Translations under genes and position numbers: made by a program
Notes under the pieces: generated by a model
Seen by the model: the letters and a program-made list of their open reading frames with translations, nothing else
Databases searched by the model: none
Told to the model about the DNA's origin: nothing
Assembly: GCA_963739375.1 (NCBI GenBank)
Contig: CAVUAF010000011.1
Coordinates: 1 to 32,768, forward strand
Length of the DNA stretch: 32,768 nt
Source of the DNA: CAVUAF01 sp963739375
GTDB taxonomy: Bacteria; Acidobacteriota; Terriglobia; Terriglobales; Acidobacteriaceae
Direction: 5' to 3'
Shown here: positions 16,162 through 25,215 of the stretch, piece by piece
How positions within the stretch are numbered: position 1 is the stretch's first letter
Layout of the letters: each line of letters starts with the position of its first letter

Positions 16162-17891
16162 CCGGAGCGGGAGGCGGTCCAGGCAGCCGCCGCTTCCCGG
16201 AAGGCTGGCGAGATGGGTGCCCGCCGCGATGTCATGTTTCCTGGCTGAACCAGCTCGCGAAGCTGAGCGCGGGCGGAGTAGCGATTGTCGTTTTGTGCTG
16301 CAGCCTCGGCGGCGGTCCGCCAGCCGCTGCCGGCTCTGCCCCCATCAGCAATCCGCCGGAACTCCCGCGGGCACGGGTGGATACCGCATTTCCGGCGCAG
16401 GGCGGCCGTGGCATCGAGGTGCGGACGCCGCAGGAACTGCAGGCCGCGCTCGCCGCAGCGACCTGCGGCGATACGATCCGTCTCGCCGCCGGCGGAGTCT
16501 TCACCGGCAATTTCCTGCTGCCCGATAAAGTCTGCGCGGGGTGGGTGGTCATCCGCACCAGCAGCAGCGATTCTCAACTCCCCCCCTCCCAGCGCGTTAC
16601 ACCGGCCGACGCTCCCCGGATGGCGCGCATCGCCACCCCCAACGATACCCCGGCGATCCAAGCGTCGACGTCGGCGCACCACTATCGCCTGGTGGGGCTG
16701 GAGATCACGGCGAGCAGCAACCACACCTACTCCCTGGTCGATCTCGGGTCCGACGTGGACGCGCGGTGGGCGTTGCCGCACCACATTGTGATCGACCGTT
16801 GCTATCTGCACGGCAACGAACAGAGCGCGGTGCGGCGTGCGGTGGCGCTGAACGGCGCCGACCTCGCGGTCGTCGACTCTTACATTAGTGAGATCCATGA
16901 GGAGGAGGCCGACTCGCAGGCGATTGTCGGCTGGAACGGTCCCGGGCCCTTCACCATTGTGAACAACCATCTCGAAGCGGCCGGCGAGAATGTGATGTTC
17001 GGTGGAGCGAGGCCGCGCCTTGCCAACAACACTCCTTCCGACATCGAGCTCCGTCACAACCATTTCGCGAAGCCGCTTTCCTGGTGGTCGAAGAGCGCGG
17101 ACTACGTCGGACGGCACTGGAGCGTCAAGAACCTGTTCGAGCTGAAGAACGCCGCCCGCGTGCTGCTGGTGGGCAACATTCTCGAATTCACCTGGGCCGA
17201 CGCGCAGGCAGGCGTGGCGATTGTCCTGACGCCGCGGAGCGAAGGCGGGAGCGTGGACGCAGTCGTTTCCGACATCACGATGCGTGACAACATCGTGCGC
17301 CACGCGGCCGCCGGAGTGAACATTTCCGGCCGCGATCCCGACGAGCCACCGGGTTCCCGCAAGCTGCGCGCCCAGAGAATTCGACTCTATAACAACTGGT
17401 TTTACGACGTCGATGGGGATAGATGGGGCGGCGGCAACGGCTACTTCGTGCAGGTGCTGAACGGTGTCCGTGATGTGACCATCGAGCACAACACCGCCGC
17501 GCAATCGGGAAACATGTTGTCCGAGGACGGCGACCTCGCGCTGCTGGGGTTTGTGTTCCGCGATAATGTCGTACCGCATAATCAATATGGCGTCTGGTGC
17601 AGCGGGGTCGGCCTGGGAATTGACTGCCTGAAGAAACTCTTCCCCGACGCGATCTTCCTGAACAACGTGCTCATCGGCGTGCCTGAGAGCGTTGTCTACC
17701 CGGAACACAACTACCTTGCCGGAGATTGGAGGGCGGTGGTTGACACCAGCTACCGCATCGCGGCGAAGAGCCGGTACCGCAAAGCCGCCAGCGACGGCAG
17801 CGACCCCGGCGTCGACATGGATGCGCTGTTGCGAGCTACGTCGGAGGCGACCACCGGAAGGCGGCGGGGGGCCGACGCGGTACCGCACTGA
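16158..17891 (+). CDS. Exported right-handed beta-helix protein, paralogue of the giant protein's tip
   Basis: The GTG start lies inside the stop of the giant gene (GTGA, 4-bp overlap), so the two are almost certainly translationally coupled. The 577-residue product has about 30 unusual residues, then a hydrophobic export segment (SAGGVAIVVLCCSLGG). From about residue 70 it forms a beta-helix closely matching the C-terminal domain of the giant protein over its whole length: CGDTIRLAAGGVFTGNF, YRLVGLEI, HHIVIDRCYLHGN, GPGPF at about 262, AGENVMFGG, VNISGRDPD and YNNWFYDVDGDRWGGG. This indicates duplication of the tip domain as a free protein. VVLCC could be an atypical lipobox or just the end of a signal peptide. 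No ATG or GTG lies closer to the signal segment. It likely works on or with the same glycan as the fused version. Confidence 0.88.
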   Translation: MTGAGGGPGSRRFPEGWRDGCPPRCHVSWLNQLAKLSAGGVAIVVLCCSLGGGPPAAAGSAPISNPPELPRARVDTAFPAQGGRGIEVRTPQELQAALAAATCGDTIRLAAGGVFTGNFLLPDKVCAGWVVIRTSSSDSQLPPSQRVTPADAPRMARIATPNDTPAIQASTSAHHYRLVGLEITASSNHTYSLVDLGSDVDARWALPHHIVIDRCYLHGNEQSAVRRAVALNGADLAVVDSYISEIHEEEADSQAIVGWNGPGPFTIVNNHLEAAGENVMFGGARPRLANNTPSDIELRHNHFAKPLSWWSKSADYVGRHWSVKNLFELKNAARVLLVGNILEFTWADAQAGVAIVLTPRSEGGSVDAVVSDITMRDNIVRHAAAGVNISGRDPDEPPGSRKLRAQRIRLYNNWFYDVDGDRWGGGNGYFVQVLNGVRDVTIEHNTAAQSGNMLSEDGDLALLGFVFRDNVVPHNQYGVWCSGVGLGIDCLKKLFPDAIFLNNVLIGVPESVVYPEHNYLAGDWRAVVDTSYRIAAKSRYRKAASDGSDPGVDMDALLRATSEATTGRRRGADAVPH

Positions 17892-17908
17892 GGGTGGGAG
17901 GTTGGGCG

Positions 17909-20221
17909 CTACGGCTGGGGCGCGACGTAGCCACGACCGGGAACGCAAACGCGCAGCCAGGCATCTGCGGGGCTCGCAGCCGCCGACGCGCACTCTCGAC
18001 GCCACTCGAAGCCGGCAGCCGGCTCGGCCGCGCTCCAGACGCGATCGCCGGCCATCTCCACAAACGTCCCGCCGCACACCACCACGTGGACAGCGTGGCC
18101 TTCGCTGTCGAAGGCGCCGTAAAGCGCGGCGGCATCGCTCGCCCAGCCTTCCCACCGCCACGCGCCAGCCGCCACGAACCAAAAATAGCTCGTACCGCCC
18201 ACGCTCAAGTTGTAGGCGTGCAGCCCCGAGGGGCAGGACTGCGCCCTGACGAGCCGCTGGCCGGCAAGCTGCTGCGGGCCAGCGGCCAGCAGCCAAGCCG
18301 AGCTGGAAGGCAGCGCTGCCGTGGATTGCGCGCGCAGGACGGGCGCCGGCTCGCGCAACCCATACGCGGGAGACCACCAACCGTGGTCGACCCGGGGTGA
18401 GGGGCCCGAAGCGAGAAGCGTGAGCGCTCGGGTGCCGCTGGGCGCAAACCGGAGTTCCGTAATCCCGTCGCGAGCTTGACTCGCTTCGATCCCGGGCGCC
18501 AGGTGCCACCACGATTCCAGCTCGGTAGTGCCCTCACCCAATACGTCATCGCAAATCAGGCACCACCGGCCGGCGATCTGAAACACCGACCGGCAATGGA
18601 CCACGGAGCCGCCGGCGTAGCCCTGGTGGCTGGCGCGCAGGAAGGCATATCCATCTCCCTGGGCCCAGAACTCCGGGTTCGCGTCCGCCCGCCGCTGCCA
18701 CCCAAAGGCATCGGCGGGCATGGCCTGGTCGCAACCGCCGACGACGAGTGTGTTATGGGCGCGGGTACCGCGAAAATCGTTACGGCCTTCGCCCAGGAGA
18801 TACGAAAAGGTTCCCGGATCGATGAGCACCGGCTGCCCGTCCACGTTCACCGTCAGCGAAAGCGCATCGGCGTGCCCGTGCCCGCCGCGCCCGGTTCCCT
18901 GGGGTCCGGCATCGACGGTAATCTGCCAGTCGCCGCCGGCCAGCACGTAGAAGCCGCTCTCCGCCAGCGCCGCCGAGTGGGAGGGCGGACGAGCGCTCGC
19001 CAGCTGCTGAAAACGGCCGACGGCCGCGGGCCCGAGCAGCCACAACGTCTCTTCCGGCAAGTGGCGCACGCCGCCTGCGAGGTCGGCCCTCTCGAACAGC
19101 ACCGCTCCGGTTGCCAGCGGATCAGCCAGGTGCTCGGCACGGTTCCGCGTCGGATCGAACACCCGGCCGCCGTCGTCATCCCCGAAACGCGGCGGTGCGC
19201 CCGCTTGTGCCAGCGTGGCCAGCGCCTCCAGCATCCGTTGCAGGATGCTGTCGAATGCGGGTGGCACCTCGATGCCATTGCGCGCCGCCAGGGTGCGCGC
19301 GTGCAGCAGGAAGTCCAGGGCGTACACGTGATAGTAGGTGGATTGCTCGAAATAGAAGCCGTCGCGGCGAACGTGGCGCTCCGCACATTCCACAATCACT
19401 CGCCAGCCCTCGCGCCGCCACACCGGGGCGTGGCGCAGACCGGAAGCCACCGTGCCGATGGCGAACAGCGCCACCGCTTCGCCCAGCAGGTGCGTGTTGG
19501 GCGAAAAATAGGTTGAGAGATAGCGATGGATGTGGCGCGCGTTGAGCGCGAGTGCGGTCGCCAGGTCGGCATCGAACCCCCGAGGCACGACGTCCTCGCC
19601 GCGCAGTAACGCCCACAGCCAGAGCCACGCCAGACTGCGGAGCGCCACCTCCAGGCTGCTGGCCCAATTGATGCCGAAGGGATAAGGGTTTCCCTGTTGC
19701 CACGCATACCACTGCGCGAATGCTTCGTCGGCATACCGCCGTTCGCGGGTCAGGAGGTAGGCCCGCGCCAGCGTGACCAGGTGCTGGTGGCGGTTGAGCT
19801 CCCAGACGATCTTCGCATCGCCCACCTGCTCGGGATCGAGATAACGGACCTGGTACCAAGGGAGAAGCGGCGTCCGCTTGTCGTGGACCGGGTCCAGGTG
19901 CCAGTCGATTGGTTCCCCAAAAAAGAGGTCCGGATAGGCGAGCAGGTCAAAACGGTGCGCCAGGATGCGGTCGGCGCGGCGGATCAGTTCGCCGCGCTGA
20001 TCGGCAAACATTTCCAACTGCAACTGCTGGACGATCGCGTGGCGTTCCTCGCCGGTGAAGAAAAAAGCGCCGCGCCATGCCGCGGCCGTTTCTACCCGGG
20101 AGGGGCCGTGGATGCCGAAGCGCGCGCGCAGCCCATCGAACCGCTTCCAGAACGCCTGGGTGCCGCGGACCCATACCTCGTGGGGAGAGACGCGCCGCGC
20201 GGGGAGCAGATTACGTCTCAT
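17909..20221 (-). CDS. Heparinase II/III-type polysaccharide lyase (alginate/heparin lyase superfamily)
   Basis: This 770-residue protein has the two-part architecture of the family. The alpha-helical N-terminal toroid carries INWASSLEVALRSLAWLW at about 184-201 and FSPNTHLLGEA at 239-248. The C-terminal Hepar_II_III beta-sandwich holds GGHGHADALSLTVNVDG and LIDPGTFSY at about 447-474. Asn242, a Tyr cluster at 296-300 and His448/His450 are spaced like the catalytic Asn, Tyr and His of PL12/PL17 lyases; this assignment is by pattern only. FGDDDGGR at 346-353 is also typical. I see no signal peptide. The frame is open from 20275, but the ATG at 20221 has GAGG 9 nt upstream and overlaps the preceding glycosyltransferase by just 11 bp. 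It would cleave uronic-acid glycans, perhaps the polymer made here. Such genes are frequent in exopolysaccharide loci. Confidence 0.88.
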   Translation of the reverse strand: MRRNLLPARRVSPHEVWVRGTQAFWKRFDGLRARFGIHGPSRVETAAAWRGAFFFTGEERHAIVQQLQLEMFADQRGELIRRADRILAHRFDLLAYPDLFFGEPIDWHLDPVHDKRTPLLPWYQVRYLDPEQVGDAKIVWELNRHQHLVTLARAYLLTRERRYADEAFAQWYAWQQGNPYPFGINWASSLEVALRSLAWLWLWALLRGEDVVPRGFDADLATALALNARHIHRYLSTYFSPNTHLLGEAVALFAIGTVASGLRHAPVWRREGWRVIVECAERHVRRDGFYFEQSTYYHVYALDFLLHARTLAARNGIEVPPAFDSILQRMLEALATLAQAGAPPRFGDDDGGRVFDPTRNRAEHLADPLATGAVLFERADLAGGVRHLPEETLWLLGPAAVGRFQQLASARPPSHSAALAESGFYVLAGGDWQITVDAGPQGTGRGGHGHADALSLTVNVDGQPVLIDPGTFSYLLGEGRNDFRGTRAHNTLVVGGCDQAMPADAFGWQRRADANPEFWAQGDGYAFLRASHQGYAGGSVVHCRSVFQIAGRWCLICDDVLGEGTTELESWWHLAPGIEASQARDGITELRFAPSGTRALTLLASGPSPRVDHGWWSPAYGLREPAPVLRAQSTAALPSSSAWLLAAGPQQLAGQRLVRAQSCPSGLHAYNLSVGGTSYFWFVAAGAWRWEGWASDAAALYGAFDSEGHAVHVVVCGGTFVEMAGDRVWSAAEPAAGFEWRRECASAAASPADAWLRVCVPGRGYVAPQP

Positions 20222-21320
20222 GCGCAAGGTCCTCGACCGATCCGGCAGCCACGCCCAGCACCCAATCGGCGGCACGTTGCGTGTTGTTCTCCGCAGCCGG
20301 AAGCACGGTATGCAGACGCGCCTCCTGGTAATGATCCACCAGGTGCAGGAGCTTGGTGCAAAGATCGCCGGGGTCGAGTTCCGCGTAGGTGATCACGCCC
20401 GCTGGCCGGCGGCCATTTTCTGACGCGACCACGGGCACGCCGTTCGCCAGCGCCTCCAGCACCGAACTGCTGACCCCGTCGCACGCCGGCGTGCGAATGC
20501 AAGCGAAGCAGCGCGTCATCAGCGTCAGGAAAGCGTCGTGCTCCAGATTGCCCAGAAGCAGCAGACGGTCCGCTTCGCCCTCCGGCCACGTCGCCACCTG
20601 CGCGGCGACGGCGGCCATCTCCTTCGCGGGAAAACCCAGCCAAATGAAGCCGGCGCGGGGATGGAAGGCGGCAAAACGCTGCATGGCCTCGCGGAGCACC
20701 GCCAGGCGGTACTCGGGCCGATAGGAGACGTAACAAAAGAACATGCGATCGTGCTCCTGGAGAAAGGCTTCCGCGCGCGCTTCCAGCGTAACCGGCTGAA
20801 ACGACAGCAGTTCGGTGGAAAAACACGGGATGGCGGCGACCTTCACGTCCGCTACGCCGTAGTCGCAAATGGCAGTCTTGATCGGCTCGCTGTCGCAGGT
20901 CAGCTTGCCGGCCACCAGGAACAGCAGTTGGAACATCCAGCGCAGCGGCCCGGATCGCCGCGGGAAAAACTTCTGCGGCAGACCGCCATGGAAGGAAATG
21001 ACCGCGGGACGGAACCCGAGCCGTGCCACCCCGGCTGCGGTCAAGGCCAGCAGGTAGCCCTTGGGCGATTCGGCATTAACGTGTACGTGGAAGCGGTAGC
21101 CGCGCAGCGCGAAGCGCAGCACCTTGCGCAGATAATCGAAGCCGTTCTGCACATCCACGAAATCGGGGCTCTTCAGCTTGCGGCTTTCATTGATGTTGAG
21201 GACGTCGCAGGTGTGGCCGCGCCGCCGCAGCTCCTCCGTCAGCAACTTCGTCTGCACCGCCCAGCCGCACATGGGAGGAGGATAGTTCCCGATTTCCAAT
21301 ATCCTGGTGGGCGTCGGCAT
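20211..21320 (-). CDS. GT4-family glycosyltransferase
   Basis: This is a GT-B-fold retaining glycosyltransferase of about 369 residues that would add a sugar to a lipid-linked intermediate at the cytoplasmic face. The N-terminal ILEIGNYPPPMCGWAVQT is the usual opening strand plus Gly-rich loop. The C-terminal half carries LLLLGNLEHDAFLTLM and the donor-site motif DGVSSSVLEALANGVPVVAS with its conserved Glu. An ATG at 21380 keeps the frame open, but homology begins just after the ATG at 21320, and a possible promoter lies between the two, so I chose 21320. The stop overlaps the start of the lyase gene by 11 bp, indicating a two-gene operon. Donor and acceptor are unknown. Confidence 0.88.
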   Translation of the reverse strand: MPTPTRILEIGNYPPPMCGWAVQTKLLTEELRRRGHTCDVLNINESRKLKSPDFVDVQNGFDYLRKVLRFALRGYRFHVHVNAESPKGYLLALTAAGVARLGFRPAVISFHGGLPQKFFPRRSGPLRWMFQLLFLVAGKLTCDSEPIKTAICDYGVADVKVAAIPCFSTELLSFQPVTLEARAEAFLQEHDRMFFCYVSYRPEYRLAVLREAMQRFAAFHPRAGFIWLGFPAKEMAAVAAQVATWPEGEADRLLLLGNLEHDAFLTLMTRCFACIRTPACDGVSSSVLEALANGVPVVASENGRRPAGVITYAELDPGDLCTKLLHLVDHYQEARLHTVLPAAENNTQRAADWVLGVAAGSVEDLAHET

Positions 21321-21345
21321 CTCGGTCGCTGGCGCGGATGCCAAT

Positions 21346-21373
21346 ATTCTATTGCATCCCGAGTTACTGAAAA
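21346..21373 (-). promoter_or_regulatory. Candidate promoter for the glycosyltransferase-lyase operon
   Basis: On the minus strand TTTTCA (21368-21373) and TAGAAT (21346-21351) are separated by 16 nt, about 20 nt upstream of the preferred ATG at 21320. The intergenic region is shared with the divergent dehydrogenase gene, for which I see no clear promoter. Confidence 0.33.
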
Positions 21374-21493
21374 CAGCCATTTGCTCAGGTATTCAGGCTG
21401 GAAAGACAGGAAATTGCTGGTTTCGTCTGGCAAATGAGCGCTCTCCGACATAGACTAACCACACGCCCAAGATACCGCCGCGGGCGTAACTTT

Positions 21494-22819
21494 ATGTCAC
21501 ATCGCATCAGCGTTTTTGGACTCGGCTACGTCGGGTCGGTGAGTGCCGCGTGTCTCGCCGGGTTGGGGCATCGCGTCGTGGGCGTCGATGTGAACCCCGG
21601 CAAAGTCGAGCTGGTGGCGAGCGGCCGCAGCCCGGTGGTGGAGCCCGAAGTCGAGGAACTCTCCGCCGCGGCCCACCAGGCAGGGCTCCTGACGGCGACG
21701 CGCGACTCCGCGCTGGCTATTCGCGAGTCTGACGTCACCTTCATCTGCGTCGGCACGCCCAGCCTGCCTAATGGCAAGCTCGACCTCACCGCCGTCGAAC
21801 ACGTGGCCGCCGAGATCGGCAAAGCGCTCGCCCACAAGACGGCCTTCCACACCGTGGTACTGCGCAGCACCGTACTGCCGGGCACGACCGACAAAGTCGT
21901 GGTGCCGGCGCTCGAAATCAGCAGCGGGAAGCGAGCCGGCGTCGATTTTGCCGTCTGCTTCAATCCTGAATTCATGCGCGAAGGCACGGCAGTAGCCGAT
22001 TTTCGGCAGCCGCCGCACACGGTAGTGGGCGCCGCCAACCCCGAGCACGCGCGGCCGCTGAAGGAAATCTACGGTTTCGCCACCTCGGCGTTCTACCAGG
22101 TGGAGATCCCGGTCGCGGAAGCCGTCAAGTACGTGGCCAACGCCTTCCACGCCCTGAAGGTGACGTTCATCAACGAGATCGGCACGCTCTGCAAGCAGTT
22201 CGGGGCCGATGCCGCCGCGGTCAGCGAGATCTTCTGCGCCGACACCCGCCTGAATATCTCGCCCGCCTACTTGAAGCCGGGATTCGCCTTCGGTGGTTCG
22301 TGCCTCCCCAAGGACGTCCGCGCCCTGGCCTACGCCGGCCGGCAGTTTGATCTCAAGCTGCCGCTGCTGGAAGCCATCCTGCCTTCCAACGAGCGCCACA
22401 TTGACCGGGTGGTGGAACAGGTTCTTGCCACCGGGAAGCGCAAGCTGGCACTGATCGGGTTGAGTTTCAAGGCGGGCACCGATGATTTGCGGGAAAGCCC
22501 GCAGGTGCAGGTCGTAAAGCGGTTGCTGGGCGAAGGCTTCTCCATTCAGATTTTCGACGACAAGGTTGCCCTCGGTCGTCTGGTGGGTTCCAACCGGCAG
22601 TACATCGAGCAGCTGATTCCGCACGTTGGCGAGTTGCTCCGACCCGACCTGGAAGCTGTTGTCGGGGCAGCGGAGGTCGTGCTGCTCGGTACCAACGTGG
22701 TGGCGCGTGAGCGACTGGCGGCGCTGCTGCGTTCCGACCAGGTCCTGATTGACCTGGTGAACCTCGACCGGAGCCGCCGGCCACAAGTCAAAGCCGCCTA
22801 TCAGGGCGTCTGCTGGTGA
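21494..22819 (+). CDS. algD: GDP-mannose 6-dehydrogenase (AlgD-like)
   Basis: It would oxidise GDP-mannose to GDP-mannuronate using two NAD+, supplying uronic acid for a polymer. The 441-residue protein starts with a Rossmann motif, ISVFGLGYVGSV, two residues after the ATG. FICVGTPSLPNG, VLRSTVLPGTTD and FNPEFMREGTAVADF follow. The catalytic-Cys segment GFAFGGSCLPKDVRAL is next, then LIGLSFKAGTDDLRESP. It ends in GVCW. The SCLPKDVRAL context, the FKAGTDDLRESP block and the terminal GxCW match AlgD better than UDP-glucose or UDP-ManNAc dehydrogenases as I recall these families, and the length is close to AlgD's 436 residues. The frame is open from 21434, but the first 20 residues are non-conserved and basic. 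It lies 7 bp tail-to-tail from asnB. A UDP-sugar substrate cannot be excluded without alignment. Confidence 0.87.
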   Translation: MSHRISVFGLGYVGSVSAACLAGLGHRVVGVDVNPGKVELVASGRSPVVEPEVEELSAAAHQAGLLTATRDSALAIRESDVTFICVGTPSLPNGKLDLTAVEHVAAEIGKALAHKTAFHTVVLRSTVLPGTTDKVVVPALEISSGKRAGVDFAVCFNPEFMREGTAVADFRQPPHTVVGAANPEHARPLKEIYGFATSAFYQVEIPVAEAVKYVANAFHALKVTFINEIGTLCKQFGADAAAVSEIFCADTRLNISPAYLKPGFAFGGSCLPKDVRALAYAGRQFDLKLPLLEAILPSNERHIDRVVEQVLATGKRKLALIGLSFKAGTDDLRESPQVQVVKRLLGEGFSIQIFDDKVALGRLVGSNRQYIEQLIPHVGELLRPDLEAVVGAAEVVLLGTNVVARERLAALLRSDQVLIDLVNLDRSRRPQVKAAYQGVCW

Positions 22820-22826
22820 CGCTGGA

Positions 22827-24773
22827 TTAAGCCATGACCGCCGCCGGCTCGGCGGAAACGGGCGTCTGCCGGCGGGCGTCCTCGTCGCCCTCGATGCAGA
22901 CGCGCTGCCAGAGTTCCAGGTTCAGCAGCCGCCAGATGCGATCCGCGTGGTCCTCTTTGCCGGCGCGGTGCGCGGCGAAAATACGCCGCATGTTGTCGGG
23001 ATGCAGGATGCCGCGCGCGAGCGTGCGCGGCTCCAGCAACAGCTGCTGAATCTGGTTCAGCATCGGCCCGCCGATCCAGGTGCTCCACGGCGTCGGAAAG
23101 CCCATCTTCTTCCGATGCAGCACCTCCGCCGGAAGCACGTCCTGCAACGCCACTTTCAGCAGCTGCTTCCCGCCGAAGCCTCGCACCTTCAGGTGCGACG
23201 GGATCTGCACCGCCAGCTCCACCAGCACGTGGTCGAGAAACGGCACGCGACTCTCGATCGACGCCGCCATGCTCATCTGGTCCTGCTTCATCAGCAGCTC
23301 AACCAGGTAGGTCTTCAGGTCGACGTAGAGCATGCGCTGGATGGGGTCCCCGGTGGAGCGGTCGTAATGTTCCAGCAACGTCCGGTACGCGGCTCCGGGT
23401 TCCGGTCGGTGATCGCGCGTCAGCACGCGGCCCATTTGCGATTCGGTGAACGCGCAGAGGTAGTTCTCCAGGTACGCGGAGGTGAACGAGGCGCAATCGC
23501 GCCCGATGAAGGTGTGCTGCAACTTGCGCTGCAGCGCCGCCCCCAGGAGCGGGGACTGGCAAGCCCGCCGCACCAGCGCCCGCAGCTTGGCCGGCACCAC
23601 CCCGGCGTAGCGCGCGTGCTGGCGCAGGTTGAAAGCCGTCCAGGCATAGCGGGCGTAGCCGGCCATGGTCTCATCGCTTCCTTCGCCGGTGAGCACCACC
23701 TTCACCCGCTCCTGCGCCAGCTTGGCGACGAAATACAGCGACACGCTGGAAGGCCAGGTGATGGGCTCGTCTTCGTGCCAGATGAGCGCCGGCAGCGCGC
23801 CAAAGAAGTCCGCGGGGCCGATCTGCACCTCGTGATGGATGGAGCCCAGCCGCTTCGCCATCTCCCGGGCATACGGCAGTTCGCTGTGCTGCACTTCCTT
23901 GTAGCCGACAGAAAACGTCTCAATCGGGTCGGAACACATCCGCGTCATCAGGGCGGCGATGGCGCTGGAATCAATGCCGCCACTCAGAAACACCCCGAGG
24001 GGCACATCGCTCATCAGGTGCGAGCGCACGCAGTATTCCAGTTGCTCGCGGTAGGCGCTGACCCATTGGCTATCCGAGCGTTGCGCAGCGGCATCCGGCT
24101 GCGGAATGTCCCAGTACGGCGTAATGCGCACGCCGTCCTCGGCCGCCTCCAGGTAATGCCCGGGCAGTAGTTTCCGGATGCCGTCGTACAGCGTCTCTTC
24201 GCCGGAAACAAAGCCGCAGGCGAGGTACTCCCAGAGGGCTGTTTGATTGAGTTCCCGTGGCACGCCGGGGTAGGCGAGCAGGGCCTTGATCTCGGAGCCA
24301 AACAGGAGCTGCCCCGGGGTGCGGCAAAAGTAGAGCGGCTTGATGCCCAGGCGGTCGCGCGCCACCAACAGCCGCCGGCGGTTAGCGTCCCAGATGGCAA
24401 ACGCGAACATCCCGCGCAGGCGGGTCACGCATTCCGGCCCATACTCCTCGTAGAGATGAACGACGGTTTCGGTGTCGCTGTTGCTCTTGAAGCGATGCCC
24501 GCGGTTGAGAAGATCGGCCTGCAGCTCCTTGTAGTTGTAGATCTCACCGTTGAAGGCGATGGTGACCGTGTCGTCCTCATTGCCCACCGGCTGGTGCCCG
24601 CCGGCCACGTCGATGATGCTGAGCCGCCGCGCCGCCAGCCCGACATTCCCCGCGAGAAACAGGCCGCTATCGTCCGGCCCGCGATGAACGATCTGCTCGT
24701 TCATGCGTGTCAAAGCCGCGCCCGACACGGCTTCCCTGCCGTCGAAATTGAAGACCCCGCAAATGCCACACAT
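22827..24773 (-). CDS. asnB: Asparagine synthase (glutamine-hydrolysing), exopolysaccharide-locus type
   Basis: This 648-residue protein has the full two-domain layout. The N-terminal class II glutaminase begins MCGICGVF, where Cys2 becomes the nucleophile after Met removal. It carries RLSIIDVAGGHQP, FNGEIYNY and SNSDTETVVHLYEEYG. The C-terminal synthetase domain has the PP-loop GVFLSGGIDSS at about 260-270, VLTGEGSDETMAGY and SRVPFLDH. It transfers ammonia from glutamine to a carboxylate activated as an adenylate. Classical AsnB makes asparagine, but homologues in exopolysaccharide loci are thought to amidate sugars or uronic acids, which would fit next to an AlgD-like enzyme; this is inference. 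It converges on the dehydrogenase gene with 7 bp between them. Confidence 0.93.
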   Translation of the reverse strand: MCGICGVFNFDGREAVSGAALTRMNEQIVHRGPDDSGLFLAGNVGLAARRLSIIDVAGGHQPVGNEDDTVTIAFNGEIYNYKELQADLLNRGHRFKSNSDTETVVHLYEEYGPECVTRLRGMFAFAIWDANRRRLLVARDRLGIKPLYFCRTPGQLLFGSEIKALLAYPGVPRELNQTALWEYLACGFVSGEETLYDGIRKLLPGHYLEAAEDGVRITPYWDIPQPDAAAQRSDSQWVSAYREQLEYCVRSHLMSDVPLGVFLSGGIDSSAIAALMTRMCSDPIETFSVGYKEVQHSELPYAREMAKRLGSIHHEVQIGPADFFGALPALIWHEDEPITWPSSVSLYFVAKLAQERVKVVLTGEGSDETMAGYARYAWTAFNLRQHARYAGVVPAKLRALVRRACQSPLLGAALQRKLQHTFIGRDCASFTSAYLENYLCAFTESQMGRVLTRDHRPEPGAAYRTLLEHYDRSTGDPIQRMLYVDLKTYLVELLMKQDQMSMAASIESRVPFLDHVLVELAVQIPSHLKVRGFGGKQLLKVALQDVLPAEVLHRKKMGFPTPWSTWIGGPMLNQIQQLLLEPRTLARGILHPDNMRRIFAAHRAGKEDHADRIWRLLNLELWQRVCIEGDEDARRQTPVSAEPAAVMA

Positions 24774-25215
24774 GGTCGCTGGCGCTAGAATAGCCGGGAA
24801 ATTCCCTGCGAAGCAAATTCTCTGCGCGCCCGACCAAGAGGCGCCGTTCCCTGGCTCGGCTCATCTTGGTCCCGCCGGCGACCGTACGGTCCCGGGTTCT
24901 GATCCCGGCCCTCCAGCCGTACTGGGGGCCTCACCGGGCGAGAGCTGAATGACTGATTAACACCAACAGAAGGGGGAATCGTAACCGGACCCGTTTCTGA
25001 ACCATGCCGACCCTCTTGACCGCCTGCCGAGAAGGCGCTGGACACACGCTGGGCGCCGCCATGGGAGGCTTACGGAAGTGCTGGGAGGAAGCGCATCGGT
25101 CACCGCACTAGCGCGTAGAAAGGGAACCTTGAGAAGTTTCGTGTGCTAGGCTAGTGAAACATCGAGCACTCCGAATGCTGCGCTCTCCTCAATCCGGAAT
25201 TCCGGGGAAATATTT
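24774..25215. other. Divergent intergenic region between asnB and the flippase
   Basis: About 440 bp without a gene I can support. Both flanking genes are transcribed outwards, so promoters for both are expected here. A CGTAACC word occurs at about 24979-24985. The 86-codon open frame on the minus strand (24785-25045) has no recognisable motif and looks compositional. The only other useful signal is GGGGAA at 25204-25209, the ribosome-binding site for the flippase TTG start. Confidence 0.5.
24787..24816 (-). promoter_or_regulatory. Weak candidate promoter of asnB
   Basis: On the minus strand TTGCTT (24811-24816) and TATTCT (24787-24792) are separated by 18 nt, just upstream of the ATG at 24773. 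Transcription would begin only a few nucleotides before the start codon. No strong Shine-Dalgarno sequence is visible. Confidence 0.25.

Noticed and set aside
17892..17908. Possible terminator between the convergent beta-helix and lyase genes
   Set aside because: Only 17 bp separate the stop codons, and I see neither a stem-loop nor a T-run.
16017..18512. 831-codon open frame on the minus strand
   Set aside because: It runs antisense to the beta-helix gene at 16158 and into the lyase gene. It has no recognisable motif and is rich in Arg, Ala, Gly and Pro, as expected for the complement of GC-rich coding DNA.
22947..24170. 407-codon plus-strand frame across asnB
   Set aside because: It is the complement of a fully recognisable asparagine synthase.
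24785..25045. 86-codon minus-strand frame upstream of asnB
   Set aside because: No family resemblance, no ribosome-binding site and compositional bias only; kept as intergenic.
25129..25157. TTGAGA-N17-TAGTGA as a flippase promoter
   Set aside because: The -10 hexamer matches the consensus at too few positions to support a call.
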